Shown: piece by piece, positions 1-6,242 of the stretch
How positions within the stretch are numbered: position 1 is the first letter of the stretch
Layout of the letters: every line of letters begins with the position of its first letter
Assembly (NCBI GenBank): GCA_016280685.1
Contig: JAEEHE010000119.1
Span: forward strand, 1-10,160
DNA from: Caryophanales bacterium
Lineage (GTDB): Bacteria > Bacillota_I > Bacilli_A > RFN20 > CAG-826
Direction: 5' to 3'
Length of the DNA stretch: 10,160 bases
Position numbers and translations under genes: made by a program
Notes under the pieces: model-generated
Told to the model about the DNA's origin: nothing
Seen by the model: only the letters and a program-made list of their open reading frames with translations
Databases searched by the model: none

Positions 1-2774
1 CGAAGAATTCTTTAATCGTCTTTTCTGGTCTTTCTGGTAGTGGTAAAACCACTTTAGCGTTCGACACTATCTTCGCGGAAGGTCAGAGAAGATATATGGA
101 ATCATTATCCTCTTATGCCAGACAATTCTTAGGTAGTTATGATAAGCCTAATGTCGATAGCATCGATGGTTTATCTCCAAGTATTGCGATTGACCAGAAG
201 AGTGTTTCTCATAACCCGAGATCCACTGTCGGAACAGTGACGGAAATCTATGACTATTTAAGATTATTATTTGGTCGTGTCGGTGTTCCCTATTGTCCTA
301 ATCATCATGAACCGATTATTTCTTTCTCCCCATCTATGATGACTGATATCGTTATGGAATATGAAGTGGGGACTAAGATTCAATTATTATCTCCTGTTGT
401 GCATCATGAAAAAGGCACACAAAAAGATGTCTTAGATAAGATTAGAATTAATGGTTTCACCAGACTCCGTGTCGATGGTGAATTACTAACGATAGAAGAA
501 GTCAAAGACTTAGAGAAGAATAAGAGACATGATATCGATATCGTCGTCGATAGAATTATCGTTAAACCCGAAAATAGAAGTCGTATCTTCGAATCTATCG
601 AAACCGCTTTAGATTGGTCTCATGGCTTATTAGTGATTTTAACTGATCAAGGTGAGAGATTATTATCCGATAAACATACTTGTCCAATTTGTGGATTCTC
701 CGTTCCAAAAGTGGAACCGAGATTATTCTCCTTTAACGCACCTTTAGGTTTCTGCCCAGACTGCCGTGGTTTAGGTATGAAAAGAGAAGTGGATGTTGAT
801 GTCCTTATTCCCAATAAAGAATTATCGATTAACCAAGGGGCAATTAGATGGTTAAGAAATATCGTCGGTAGTAAAAATATCGAATGGCAAGAATTCGCTT
901 TATTATGCAAACTCTATAACATCGATATGAATAAACCATGGAAAGATTTATCAGAACATCAAAAACATATCGCTTTATATGGTAGCGAACAACCATTTAA
1001 ATATGAGATTACTTCCGTTAATGGTAATGTCATGCATCGTAATGGTTATATTGAAGGTATTAAAACAAGACTTGATCGTCTATATAACAACACGAATAGT
1101 GACATGATGAGAGAAGTCTTTGAATATTATATGCGCGATAAGGAATGTACAACCTGTCATGGCGCAAGACTTAACGAACAAGCCTTATCTGTCTTAATCG
1201 ATGGTAAAAACATCAAAGAAGTGACGGATTTGCAGTTAAAAGATCTCTTAAGATGGGTGGATGAATTACCTTCCAAATTATCAGAGAGTCAAAAGACTAT
1301 CGCTGATATGGTTTTAAGAGAGATTCATAACCGTGTTTCTTTCTTATGCGATGTTGGATTAGAATATCTCACTTTATCCCGTATGGCCATGACCTTAAGT
1401 GGTGGTGAGAGTCAAAGAATTAGATTAGCGACACAAATCGGCAGTAAATTAACCGGTGTTTTATATGTCTTAGATGAACCTTCTATCGGTTTACATCAAA
1501 AAGATGACCAAAAGCTCATCTCCACGATGAAGAAGATGAGAGATTTAGGTAACACTTTAGTGGTGGTTGAACACGATGAAGAAACCATTAGAAGCGCAGA
1601 TTATATTGTCGATATCGGTCCAGGTGCGGGTGTTCACGGTGGCGAAGTAGTTGCTGAAGGAACAGTGGAGGATATTGAAAAATCTCCTCGTAGTATAACT
1701 GGACAATATTTATCCGATAAGAAATATATCGCTATCCCCAAAGAGAGAAGAAAAGGGAACGGTAAGTTTATCAAGATTAAAGGAGCGAGAAGCAATAATT
1801 TAAAAGGTATTGATGTCGATATTCCTTTAGGATGTTTTGTCTGTGTTACCGGTGTTTCTGGTAGTGGCAAATCATCATTAATTAATCAAACCTTATATCC
1901 ATATATCCGTAGATATTTTGATGAGAATGCAGATGTGACCTTAGGCAAGTTCGATAAAATCGAAGGTGTTCAATATCTCGATAAAGTTATCGATGTCACG
2001 CAAGATCCGATCGGTAGAACTCCGAGAAGTAACCCAGCCACATATGTCAAATTATTTGATGATATTAGAGATTTATTCGCAGAGACAGTAGAAGCCAAAG
2101 CTCGTGGTTTTGATAAAGGAAGATTCTCCTTTAATACCACTGGTGGCAGATGCGAGACATGTCAAGGTGCAGGTGTTACTTGTATCCCGATGAATTTCTT
2201 ACCCGATGTCTATGTGAGATGCGATTCTTGTGGTGGCAAACGCTATAACGAAGAAACGTTACAAGTAACTTATAAAGGTAAGAATATCTATGATATTTTA
2301 GAAATGACTATTGAAGATGCTTTAGTGTTCTTTGAAAATAGACCGAAATTAAAGAAGAGATTACAAATCTTAAATGATGTCGGTTTAGGTTATATGAAAT
2401 TAGGGCAACCAGCGACCACTCTTTCTGGTGGTGAAGCTCAACGTGTGAAATTGGCCTTTGAATTACAGAAGAAACCCACTGGTAAATCTCTTTATATCTT
2501 AGATGAACCCACAACTGGTTTACATACGGATGATGTGATGAGATTGTTAAAAATATTGCAGAGAATCGTTGATCATGGAGATTCCGTCTTAGTTATCGAA
2601 CATAATTTAGACGTTATTAAAGTGGCTGATTATATTATCGACTTAGGCCCTGATGGTGGTGATGGTGGCGGTAAGGTTATCGCTAAAGGAACACCAGAAG
2701 AAGTGAGCCAAGTGAAAAAATCTTATACGGGACAATATCTCGTTGATATCTTAAAGAAAGGACATTATCAATAA
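1..2774 (+). CDS. uvrA: UvrA, excinuclease ABC subunit A (5' end outside window)
   Basis: ATPase subunit of the UvrABC nucleotide-excision repair complex; it scans DNA for bulky lesions with UvrB and then loads UvrB. The frame is open from base 3, so the first ATG in the window (96) is internal: the first Walker A motif (GLSGSGKT, 27-50) lies before it. Aligned by that motif to E. coli UvrA, about 22 N-terminal residues are missing; 923 codons are visible, giving a normal length near 945. Seen in order: Walker A 1, the Zn-module CxxC pairs at 681-692 and 753-764, a further CxxC at 1146, ABC signature LSGGESQR at 1395-1418 followed by Walker B LDEP, Walker A 2 (GVSGSGKS, from 1851), the C-terminal zinc finger CxxC pairs at 2151 and 2220, and signature LSGGEAQR at 2421-2444 with LDEPTTGLH. 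No motif is damaged. The TAA stop shares one base with the lgt start. Confidence 0.98.
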   Translation, partial: KNSLIVFSGLSGSGKTTLAFDTIFAEGQRRYMESLSSYARQFLGSYDKPNVDSIDGLSPSIAIDQKSVSHNPRSTVGTVTEIYDYLRLLFGRVGVPYCPNHHEPIISFSPSMMTDIVMEYEVGTKIQLLSPVVHHEKGTQKDVLDKIRINGFTRLRVDGELLTIEEVKDLEKNKRHDIDIVVDRIIVKPENRSRIFESIETALDWSHGLLVILTDQGERLLSDKHTCPICGFSVPKVEPRLFSFNAPLGFCPDCRGLGMKREVDVDVLIPNKELSINQGAIRWLRNIVGSKNIEWQEFALLCKLYNIDMNKPWKDLSEHQKHIALYGSEQPFKYEITSVNGNVMHRNGYIEGIKTRLDRLYNNTNSDMMREVFEYYMRDKECTTCHGARLNEQALSVLIDGKNIKEVTDLQLKDLLRWVDELPSKLSESQKTIADMVLREIHNRVSFLCDVGLEYLTLSRMAMTLSGGESQRIRLATQIGSKLTGVLYVLDEPSIGLHQKDDQKLISTMKKMRDLGNTLVVVEHDEETIRSADYIVDIGPGAGVHGGEVVAEGTVEDIEKSPRSITGQYLSDKKYIAIPKERRKGNGKFIKIKGARSNNLKGIDVDIPLGCFVCVTGVSGSGKSSLINQTLYPYIRRYFDENADVTLGKFDKIEGVQYLDKVIDVTQDPIGRTPRSNPATYVKLFDDIRDLFAETVEAKARGFDKGRFSFNTTGGRCETCQGAGVTCIPMNFLPDVYVRCDSCGGKRYNEETLQVTYKGKNIYDILEMTIEDALVFFENRPKLKKRLQILNDVGLGYMKLGQPATTLSGGEAQRVKLAFELQKKPTGKSLYILDEPTTGLHTDDVMRLLKILQRIVDHGDSVLVIEHNLDVIKVADYIIDLGPDGGDGGGKVIAKGTPEEVSQVKKSYTGQYLVDILKKGHYQ

Positions 2775-4294
2775 TGATATTATTCATCGTTAGTGCATTA
2801 ATTGCGGTGGTCGCCTTAGGCGTCGCCATTAAAGTTGCTGTTGATTTCTTAAAAAATACGATACCTCCCTTACCTTTTGTTAAAGTCTTAAAAAGGTTAT
2901 TAATTATCGGTGGGGTCTTCGTTGTCGGTTTTACGACGATGATGGGTTCTATTTATTTATGGGCCAATATCAAACCGGCAGCCTATGAAGTAGTGACATC
3001 TGTCTTTGGCTCTATCTTAACTAGTTCCTTAGGCTTTATTTCTTTGTTCGCTTTCTTATTCCATTATTATGGAGGCGGAGAGAAGAAGGGCATTACTCCT
3101 CATGCCAATAAATGGATGTTTACCGTCTTAATGGCGGCATTCCCTTTATTCTTGGTAGCGATCTTTGTTTTAACAGAAGGTTATGCTTATTATTGTCATT
3201 ATCCTTTAGTGAATGGTTTAAGCTTCACCAAAGGTTTTGTGAATCCCGAGAGTGATGTCTCTCCTAATTTAGCGTTTTATGCTTTATGTATCCTTTCTGG
3301 CGCTATATATGTCTATTTTATCTGCGACCATAAATTCTATTTACAGTACGGTAAACACGGCATCTTAGAGTCGACATTCTTAGTGGCGTTCCCTGCTGGT
3401 ATTTTAGGCGCGAGAATCTTCTATGTCGTTGGTAACTGGAATGTGGAATTTGCCGGACAAGAATGGTGGAAGATGTTCGCTATCTGGGAAGGTGGCTTAA
3501 CCATTTTAGGTGGAGCGATTACCGGTATCGTTGTCGGTGTTGCTTGGTTCTTATGGAGAAATAAAGGTTATAACATCTGGCTAGCAGTGGATATTATCGT
3601 TCCTACTATCTTAGTAGCCCAAGCTGTCGGTAGATGGGGCAATTTCTTCAACTGCGAAGTGCACGGCATTCAAATGTCTATTGAATATTGGAAATGGTTA
3701 CCAAAATTCATTCAATTCAACAGCCAATATAGCAGTGTTTCTGGCTTTGCTGAATCCGGTAATATCTATGTCCCATTATTCTTTATCGAATGTATTTCTA
3801 ATTTATTTGGATATTTTGTCCTAGCCCATTTATTCGGTATTAGATTAAGAAAATATACACAACTAGGTGATTTGGCCTTTGGCTATGTCATGTGGTATGG
3901 TATGACCCGTGTTATCATGGAACCTTTAAGAGATACCGCTTTCAATATGGGTGAAGATGGCTATTGGTCTTGGATTTGGTCATTAGTATTCGTGATCGGT
4001 GGTGCTTTAGCGATTGCTTTGAACCACTTAATCAGATTCTTATTAAGTAAGAAATCTTATGATAATAAACTCAGATATTTAATCGGTACGATTTGTGTAG
4101 GAGTAGTTTCTATCGCTTTAATCGTCGTCGCTTCGATTTTGATGGCGAATTCTTCCTTCGCTACCAAATTAGCGTTAAATCAATTCAATTCCGGTTTAAT
4201 CGTTTTAGCGATTGGTATTTCCGTTTTATTCGGTTTATTAATTACTCTTCCTCCTTTACTTAAGAAGAAAGAAGAAAATATCGCCAATGCGTAA
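2774..4294 (+). CDS. lgt: Prolipoprotein diacylglyceryl transferase (Lgt), enlarged form
   Basis: Integral membrane enzyme that moves diacylglycerol from phosphatidylglycerol to the lipobox Cys of prolipoproteins. The Lgt core runs from about residue 157 to 415: GARIFYV (212-218), WEGGLTILGG (238-247), the signature GRWGNFFNCE (286-295, with R287, N290, N293, E295) and RVIMEPLR (379-386, with R379 and E383). The usual family length is roughly 260-300 residues; this protein has 506. The extra N-terminal ~150 residues carry about four hydrophobic segments (roughly 2-24, 41-63, 75-98, 114-137), and the C-terminal ~90 add two more (about 434-457 and 474-494) before a Lys-rich tail. The residue aligning with E. 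coli His103 appears to be Leu245. The ATG overlaps the uvrA stop by one base, with a purine-rich AAAGGA about 12 nt upstream, so translation is probably coupled. A GTG at 3239 after AAAGG is a possible internal start giving a core-sized protein, but the open hydrophobic extension favours the long form. Confidence 0.93.
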   Translation: MILFIVSALIAVVALGVAIKVAVDFLKNTIPPLPFVKVLKRLLIIGGVFVVGFTTMMGSIYLWANIKPAAYEVVTSVFGSILTSSLGFISLFAFLFHYYGGGEKKGITPHANKWMFTVLMAAFPLFLVAIFVLTEGYAYYCHYPLVNGLSFTKGFVNPESDVSPNLAFYALCILSGAIYVYFICDHKFYLQYGKHGILESTFLVAFPAGILGARIFYVVGNWNVEFAGQEWWKMFAIWEGGLTILGGAITGIVVGVAWFLWRNKGYNIWLAVDIIVPTILVAQAVGRWGNFFNCEVHGIQMSIEYWKWLPKFIQFNSQYSSVSGFAESGNIYVPLFFIECISNLFGYFVLAHLFGIRLRKYTQLGDLAFGYVMWYGMTRVIMEPLRDTAFNMGEDGYWSWIWSLVFVIGGALAIALNHLIRFLLSKKSYDNKLRYLIGTICVGVVSIALIVVASILMANSSFATKLALNQFNSGLIVLAIGISVLFGLLITLPPLLKKKEENIANA

Positions 4295-4925
4295 ATACGA
4301 GGCTCTACTATTTGATTTAGATGGCACAGTCGCTGACACCGATCAAATGTTAGTGGAGTCTTTTCATATTCTCTATGATTTATATCGTGATGGGAAGAGA
4401 ACCCCAGATGAAGATATATATTATTTCTCTGGTCCTCCTATTTATGAGACATTATTAAAAGAATTCCCTCATCAAGATCAAAAGAAGATGTTCGATGAAT
4501 TTATTCGTGTTTCTTTACAGGTCTATCCTAAAACCGTGCGAGCTTATCCTCACGCGAAAGAGACATTATTAAATTTAAAGAAACAAGGTTATAAATTAGG
4601 AATTATTACTAGTAAGATACATAAATCGACAGTTTATTGTCTAAATTTAATCGGTTTGGATGGTATCTTTGATTCTTTAGTTTGCTATGATGATGTCGCT
4701 CATCCCAAACCAGATAAAGAGTCAATTATGAAAGCGATGGAAGAATTACAAGTATTTGACTTGTCAAAAGTCCTCTATATTGGCGATAATAAAAGTGATT
4801 TTCTGACCGCGGTTAATGCGGGTGTCGATTGCGCTTTAGTGGGATGGGGTCCAAGAAAATTAGATAAAGATTTACATCCCAAGATGATAATCGATTCATT
4901 TATTGATTTGGAAAGGAAGTTATAA
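4287..4925 (+). CDS. ppaX: HAD-superfamily phosphatase, PpaX/Gph-like
   Basis: Haloacid dehalogenase-type hydrolase of 212 residues, the usual size for the PpaX/phosphoglycolate phosphatase group. All four HAD motifs are present: FDLDGT (9-14; nucleophile D10 and acid D12), IITS (106-109), the motif III Lys in HPKPD (K141), and YIGDNKSD (164-171; D167 and D171). The region between motifs I and II forms a helical cap of the Gph type. The name PpaX (pyrophosphatase for PPi released by HPr kinase/phosphorylase) rests on position directly after lgt, as in Bacillus and relatives; sequence alone cannot separate it from phosphoglycolate phosphatase. No hprK is visible in the window, which weakens the PPi assignment. 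The start overlaps the lgt end by 8 nt. The A/G-rich stretch ahead of it is a poor Shine-Dalgarno, so translational coupling to lgt is likely. Confidence 0.85.
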   Translation: MRKYEALLFDLDGTVADTDQMLVESFHILYDLYRDGKRTPDEDIYYFSGPPIYETLLKEFPHQDQKKMFDEFIRVSLQVYPKTVRAYPHAKETLLNLKKQGYKLGIITSKIHKSTVYCLNLIGLDGIFDSLVCYDDVAHPKPDKESIMKAMEELQVFDLSKVLYIGDNKSDFLTAVNAGVDCALVGWGPRKLDKDLHPKMIIDSFIDLERKL

Positions 4926-4927
4926 AG

Positions 4928-5839
4928 ATGGAAAAATATGATGTGATAATTATCGGCTCCGGTCCTTGTGGTATCGGTGCGGCTTTAAAACTTAAAGAAG
5001 CGGGTGTTAATTTCGCTTTGATCGATGGTTCTACTCCCGGTGGTAAAGTTAATATCGCTCCCCGTGTGGATAACTATCCAGGTTTTAAACAAATTCCCGG
5101 ACCCGATTTAGCTTTCAAATTATATGAGAGATTATTAAATAACAATATTTCTATCGTTCCCGATATGATTACTTCCTTAACCAAAGAAGATGGTTTATTT
5201 ATCTTAAAAGGTGAATATGGCGAATATACCGCAAAAGCTGTATTAATCGCTTCCGGCACCAAAGAGAAAAAAGTCGGACTTCCCAAAGAAGATGAATTTT
5301 TAGGACATGGCATTTCCTATTGTTCTTTATGCGATGGTCATTTCTTCAAAGGCCAAGATATCGTCGTTGTCGGTGGTGGTAACGCCGCCTTAAAAGAGGC
5401 AATCCATCTCTCTCATATTGCCAAGAAATTATATGTTGTCCATAGAAGAAACGAATTCCGTGGTAGCAATAATTTAGTTAAAGAATTACAAGAGATGGAT
5501 AATGTAGAAATTATCACTCCTTATATTCCTGTGGAAATCTTAGGCGAAGATAAAGTCACTGGTTTAGTGATTGAAAATAGAGAAGATGGCAGTCGTAGAA
5601 CATTAGAAGTACAAGGTTTCTTCCCTCTTGTGGGACAAATTCCCAATACTTCCTATATTAAAATCGATGGTGTTTTAAACGAATGGAATACCATCCCTGT
5701 GGAAAGAAATATGATGTCTTCATGCGAAGGTTTATTCGCTGGTGGCGATGTTTTACCACGCGAAATTAGACAAATCTATTTAGCGGAACATGATGGTATG
5801 GTCGCTGCTAAATCAATTATTGAATATTTAGATAAATAA
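4928..5839 (+). CDS. trxB: Thioredoxin reductase (TrxB-type flavoprotein)
   Basis: Cytoplasmic FAD-dependent enzyme that passes electrons from NADPH to thioredoxin. The 303 residues are slightly short but normal for the family (about 305-320). Seen: FAD-binding GSGPCGIGAA near the N terminus (10-19), the redox pair C132/C135 in YCSLCDGHFF, the NADPH-domain glycine motif VVVGGGNAALKEA (146-158), an HRRNEFR segment (172-178) of the kind that contacts the NADPH 2'-phosphate, and the C-terminal FAD motif AGGDV...RQIYLAEHDGMVAA (271-294). The active-site pair reads CSLC rather than E. coli CATC; variation in these middle residues is common. The HRRxxFR segment argues against the ferredoxin-NADP reductase-like homologues that lack the cysteines. 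It starts 2 nt after the phosphatase stop, with GAAAGGAAG (4911-4919) as ribosome binding site, and is the last gene of the uvrA-lgt run. The nearest downstream terminator-like hairpin is at 5928-5965. Confidence 0.95.
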   Translation: MEKYDVIIIGSGPCGIGAALKLKEAGVNFALIDGSTPGGKVNIAPRVDNYPGFKQIPGPDLAFKLYERLLNNNISIVPDMITSLTKEDGLFILKGEYGEYTAKAVLIASGTKEKKVGLPKEDEFLGHGISYCSLCDGHFFKGQDIVVVGGGNAALKEAIHLSHIAKKLYVVHRRNEFRGSNNLVKELQEMDNVEIITPYIPVEILGEDKVTGLVIENREDGSRRTLEVQGFFPLVGQIPNTSYIKIDGVLNEWNTIPVERNMMSSCEGLFAGGDVLPREIRQIYLAEHDGMVAAKSIIEYLDK

Positions 5840-5887
5840 TTTGGAGAAGCGAGCAATTACAATATCGCCCGCCCCCTGAGTCCTCCA

Positions 5888-5915
5888 TTGATAATCCCTC
5901 AATACGTGATATAAT
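5888..5915 (+). promoter_or_regulatory. Strong sigma-A-type promoter with extended -10
   Basis: TTGATA (5888-5893), a 16-nt spacer, then TATAAT (5910-5915) preceded by TG at 5907-5908, an extended -10. The match to the vegetative promoter consensus is close (5/6 and 6/6). The start would be near 5922. It does not sit in front of a + strand gene: whiA begins over 300 nt further on, beyond a terminator-like hairpin. The transcript is therefore either a small RNA or a long structured leader. Confidence 0.7.
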
Positions 5916-5927
5916 GATATTGGTTTT

Positions 5928-5965
5928 GGGAACCATAGTCACGTGGCTATGGCCCTTTTTATTTT
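5928..5965 (+). terminator. Intrinsic terminator hairpin after trxB
   Basis: GGG (5928-5930) pairs with CCC (5953-5955), and CCATAG (5933-5938) pairs with CTATGG (5947-5952). An AA bulge lies between the two helices, and the inner stem can extend through a T-G wobble. The run TTTTTATTTT follows at 5956-5965. It fits the end of the uvrA-lgt-phosphatase-trxB transcript. It also lies only about 6 nt after the predicted start of the 5888-5915 promoter, so it would cut that RNA to roughly 40 nt unless bypassed. A short competing stem (GGTT 5922-5925 with AACC 5931-5934) would disturb it. On the - strand no T-run follows, so it is not bidirectional. Confidence 0.7.
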
Positions 5966-6028
5966 CTACCTACGTAGTAAGTAGAGAATTAACACCAACA
6001 TCATCAATACCAAGATGAGTTCTATCAT
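5966..6028 (-). CDS. Candidate 20-aa hydrophobic membrane peptide (type I toxin-like)
   Basis: Short - strand ORF whose translation is MIELILVLMMLVLILYLLRR: one acidic residue near the N terminus, a stretch of about 14 aliphatic residues with a single Tyr, and an Arg-Arg end. The ATG follows AGAAGGG with a short 3-nt spacing. An uninterrupted membrane-spanning helix with a basic tail resembles, in general character, the very small toxins of type I toxin-antitoxin loci such as Ibs (18-19 aa) or the Fst/TxpA group; I see no specific sequence homology. Support from context: a + strand promoter at 5888-5915 fires towards and across it, so an antisense RNA is possible, and a large hairpin lies directly upstream on its own strand. 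Against it: it is tiny, a weak promoter (6119-6148) is all I find on its strand, and there is no clear - strand terminator. It could be chance. Confidence 0.35.
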   Translation of the reverse strand: MIELILVLMMLVLILYLLRR

Positions 6029-6080
6029 ATTCCCTTCTTTTAAGGAGGTAGGAGAATCCAAGGAAATCATATTTTTTCAT
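5970..6080 (-). CDS. Overlapping 36-codon small ORF, possible leader of the hydrophobic peptide
   Basis: This - strand ORF starts MKKYDFLGFSYLLKRR, continues with polar residues, and ends inside the hydrophobic ORF in a different frame. It has the better ribosome binding site of the two: AAGGGAG (+ strand 6087-6093) spaced 6 nt from the ATG. It covers the start and nearly all of the 5966-6028 ORF. An overlapping, better-initiated reading frame feeding a toxin frame is known from mok/hok, so a coupling role is conceivable. Its sequence is largely dictated by the inverted repeat it runs through, so it may not encode a functional peptide. Function unknown. Confidence 0.18.
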   Translation of the reverse strand: MKKYDFLGFSYLLKRREYDRTHLGIDDVGVNSLLTT

Positions 6081-6117
6081 GATTTTCTCCCTTGGAGGAT
6101 TTTTTGTCCTCCTACTT
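6046..6117. repeat. 72-nt nested inverted repeat with alternative pairings
   Basis: Outer arms AGGTAGGAG (6046-6054) and CTCCTACTT (6109-6117) pair over 9 bp with one G-T. Middle arms TCCAAGG (6057-6063) and CCTTGGA (6090-6096) match over 7 bp. Inner arms AAATCAT (6064-6070) and ATGATTT (6079-6085) match over 7 bp. Competing pairings exist: GGAGAA (6051-6056) with TTCTCC (6085-6090), and GGAGGA (6094-6099) with TCCTCC (6107-6112). In the + sense the middle stem followed by TTTTTT (6100-6105) looks like a terminator; in the - sense it forms a large hairpin just ahead of the hydrophobic ORF's Shine-Dalgarno. Mutually exclusive folds are typical of regulated leaders, but here this is only inferred. 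Confidence 0.6.
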
Positions 6118-6118
6118 G

Positions 6119-6148
6119 GTAATAGTGAAAAAATGACAAATTTGTCTT
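6119..6148 (-). promoter_or_regulatory. Weak candidate promoter for the - strand small ORFs
   Basis: Reading on the - strand: AAGACA (+ coordinates 6143-6148), an 18-nt spacer, then TATTAC (6119-6124); each box matches 4 of 6 consensus bases. The start would fall near 6112, right at the beginning of the 72-nt hairpin and about 30 nt before the first - strand ATG. The -35 box overlaps the palindrome at 6135-6146. The region is so AT-rich that such matches can arise by chance. Confidence 0.2.
6135..6146. repeat. Perfect 12-bp palindrome GACAAATTTGTC
   Basis: Six-base arms with no spacer. It lies between the large hairpin and whiA and overlaps the possible -35 box of the - strand promoter. It has the size and symmetry of an operator for a dimeric regulator; no binding protein can be named. 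Confidence 0.45.
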
Positions 6149-6171
6149 AAAAAATTTTTCAGAATATTTAT

Positions 6172-6188
6172 TATCTTCTAAGAAGATA
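6172..6188. repeat. Dyad TATCTTCT-A-AGAAGATA
   Basis: Eight-base perfect arms around a single A, followed on the + strand by CTTTTTTCT. As RNA it would make an AU-rich hairpin with a U-run, a weak intrinsic terminator for anything reaching this point on the + strand. As DNA it could be a regulator site. The low GC content of the stem makes efficient termination doubtful. Confidence 0.4.
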
Positions 6189-6222
6189 CTTTTTTCTCTA
6201 ATTTTATTTATTATATTTTTTG

Positions 6223-6240
6223 ATACACTTATCGGTGTAT
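6223..6240. promoter_or_regulatory. Dyad ATACAC-N6-GTGTAT directly before whiA
   Basis: Perfect 6-bp arms (6223-6228 and 6235-6240) separated by six bases, ending two bases before the whiA ATG. AT-rich -10-like sequences (TATTAT 6209-6214 or TATATT 6212-6217) lie just ahead, without a convincing -35. The dyad therefore sits where a repressor would block transcription, or where an RNA hairpin would cover the start region. It takes the place where a Shine-Dalgarno would be expected. Confidence 0.45.
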
Positions 6241-6242
6241 TT

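Larger units (their letters stand above)
5922..6105 (+). ncRNA. Candidate + strand small RNA, antisense to the hydrophobic ORF
   Basis: Hypothetical transcript from the 5888-5915 promoter to the T-run 6100-6105 that follows the hairpin 6057-6096. At about 184 nt it would be complementary to the whole - strand ORF 5966-6028 and to its ribosome binding site, the usual arrangement of an antisense antitoxin RNA. The main weakness is the hairpin at 5928-5965, which would stop most transcripts after about 40 nt; even this short product would be complementary only to sequence beyond the ORF stop. Both ends are predicted from motifs only. It does not resemble 6S, SRP, RNase P or tmRNA as far as I can read it. 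Confidence 0.25.
5840..6242. other. 403-nt spacer rich in structure, no conventional gene
   Basis: Stretch between trxB and whiA. From left to right it contains a C-rich patch (5866-5886) that stands out from the AT-rich surroundings, a near-consensus + strand promoter (5888-5915), a terminator-like hairpin (5928-5965), a 20-codon hydrophobic ORF on the - strand (5966-6028) inside a longer overlapping - strand ORF (5970-6080), a 72-nt nested hairpin (6046-6117), and three dyads in a very AT-rich run before whiA (6135-6146, 6172-6188, 6223-6240). No tRNA, rRNA or CRISPR-like repeat is visible. The density of signals is more than a plain terminator-promoter spacer needs. The parts are listed separately. 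Confidence 0.8.

Noticed and set aside
96..98. ATG at 96 as the uvrA start
   Set aside because: The frame is open back to base 3 and carries the conserved first Walker A motif before this Met, so the gene begins outside the window.
6015..6122. A 35-codon + strand ORF in the spacer
   Set aside because: It consists mostly of the 72-nt inverted repeat, has no ribosome binding site, and its peptide shows no recognisable pattern.
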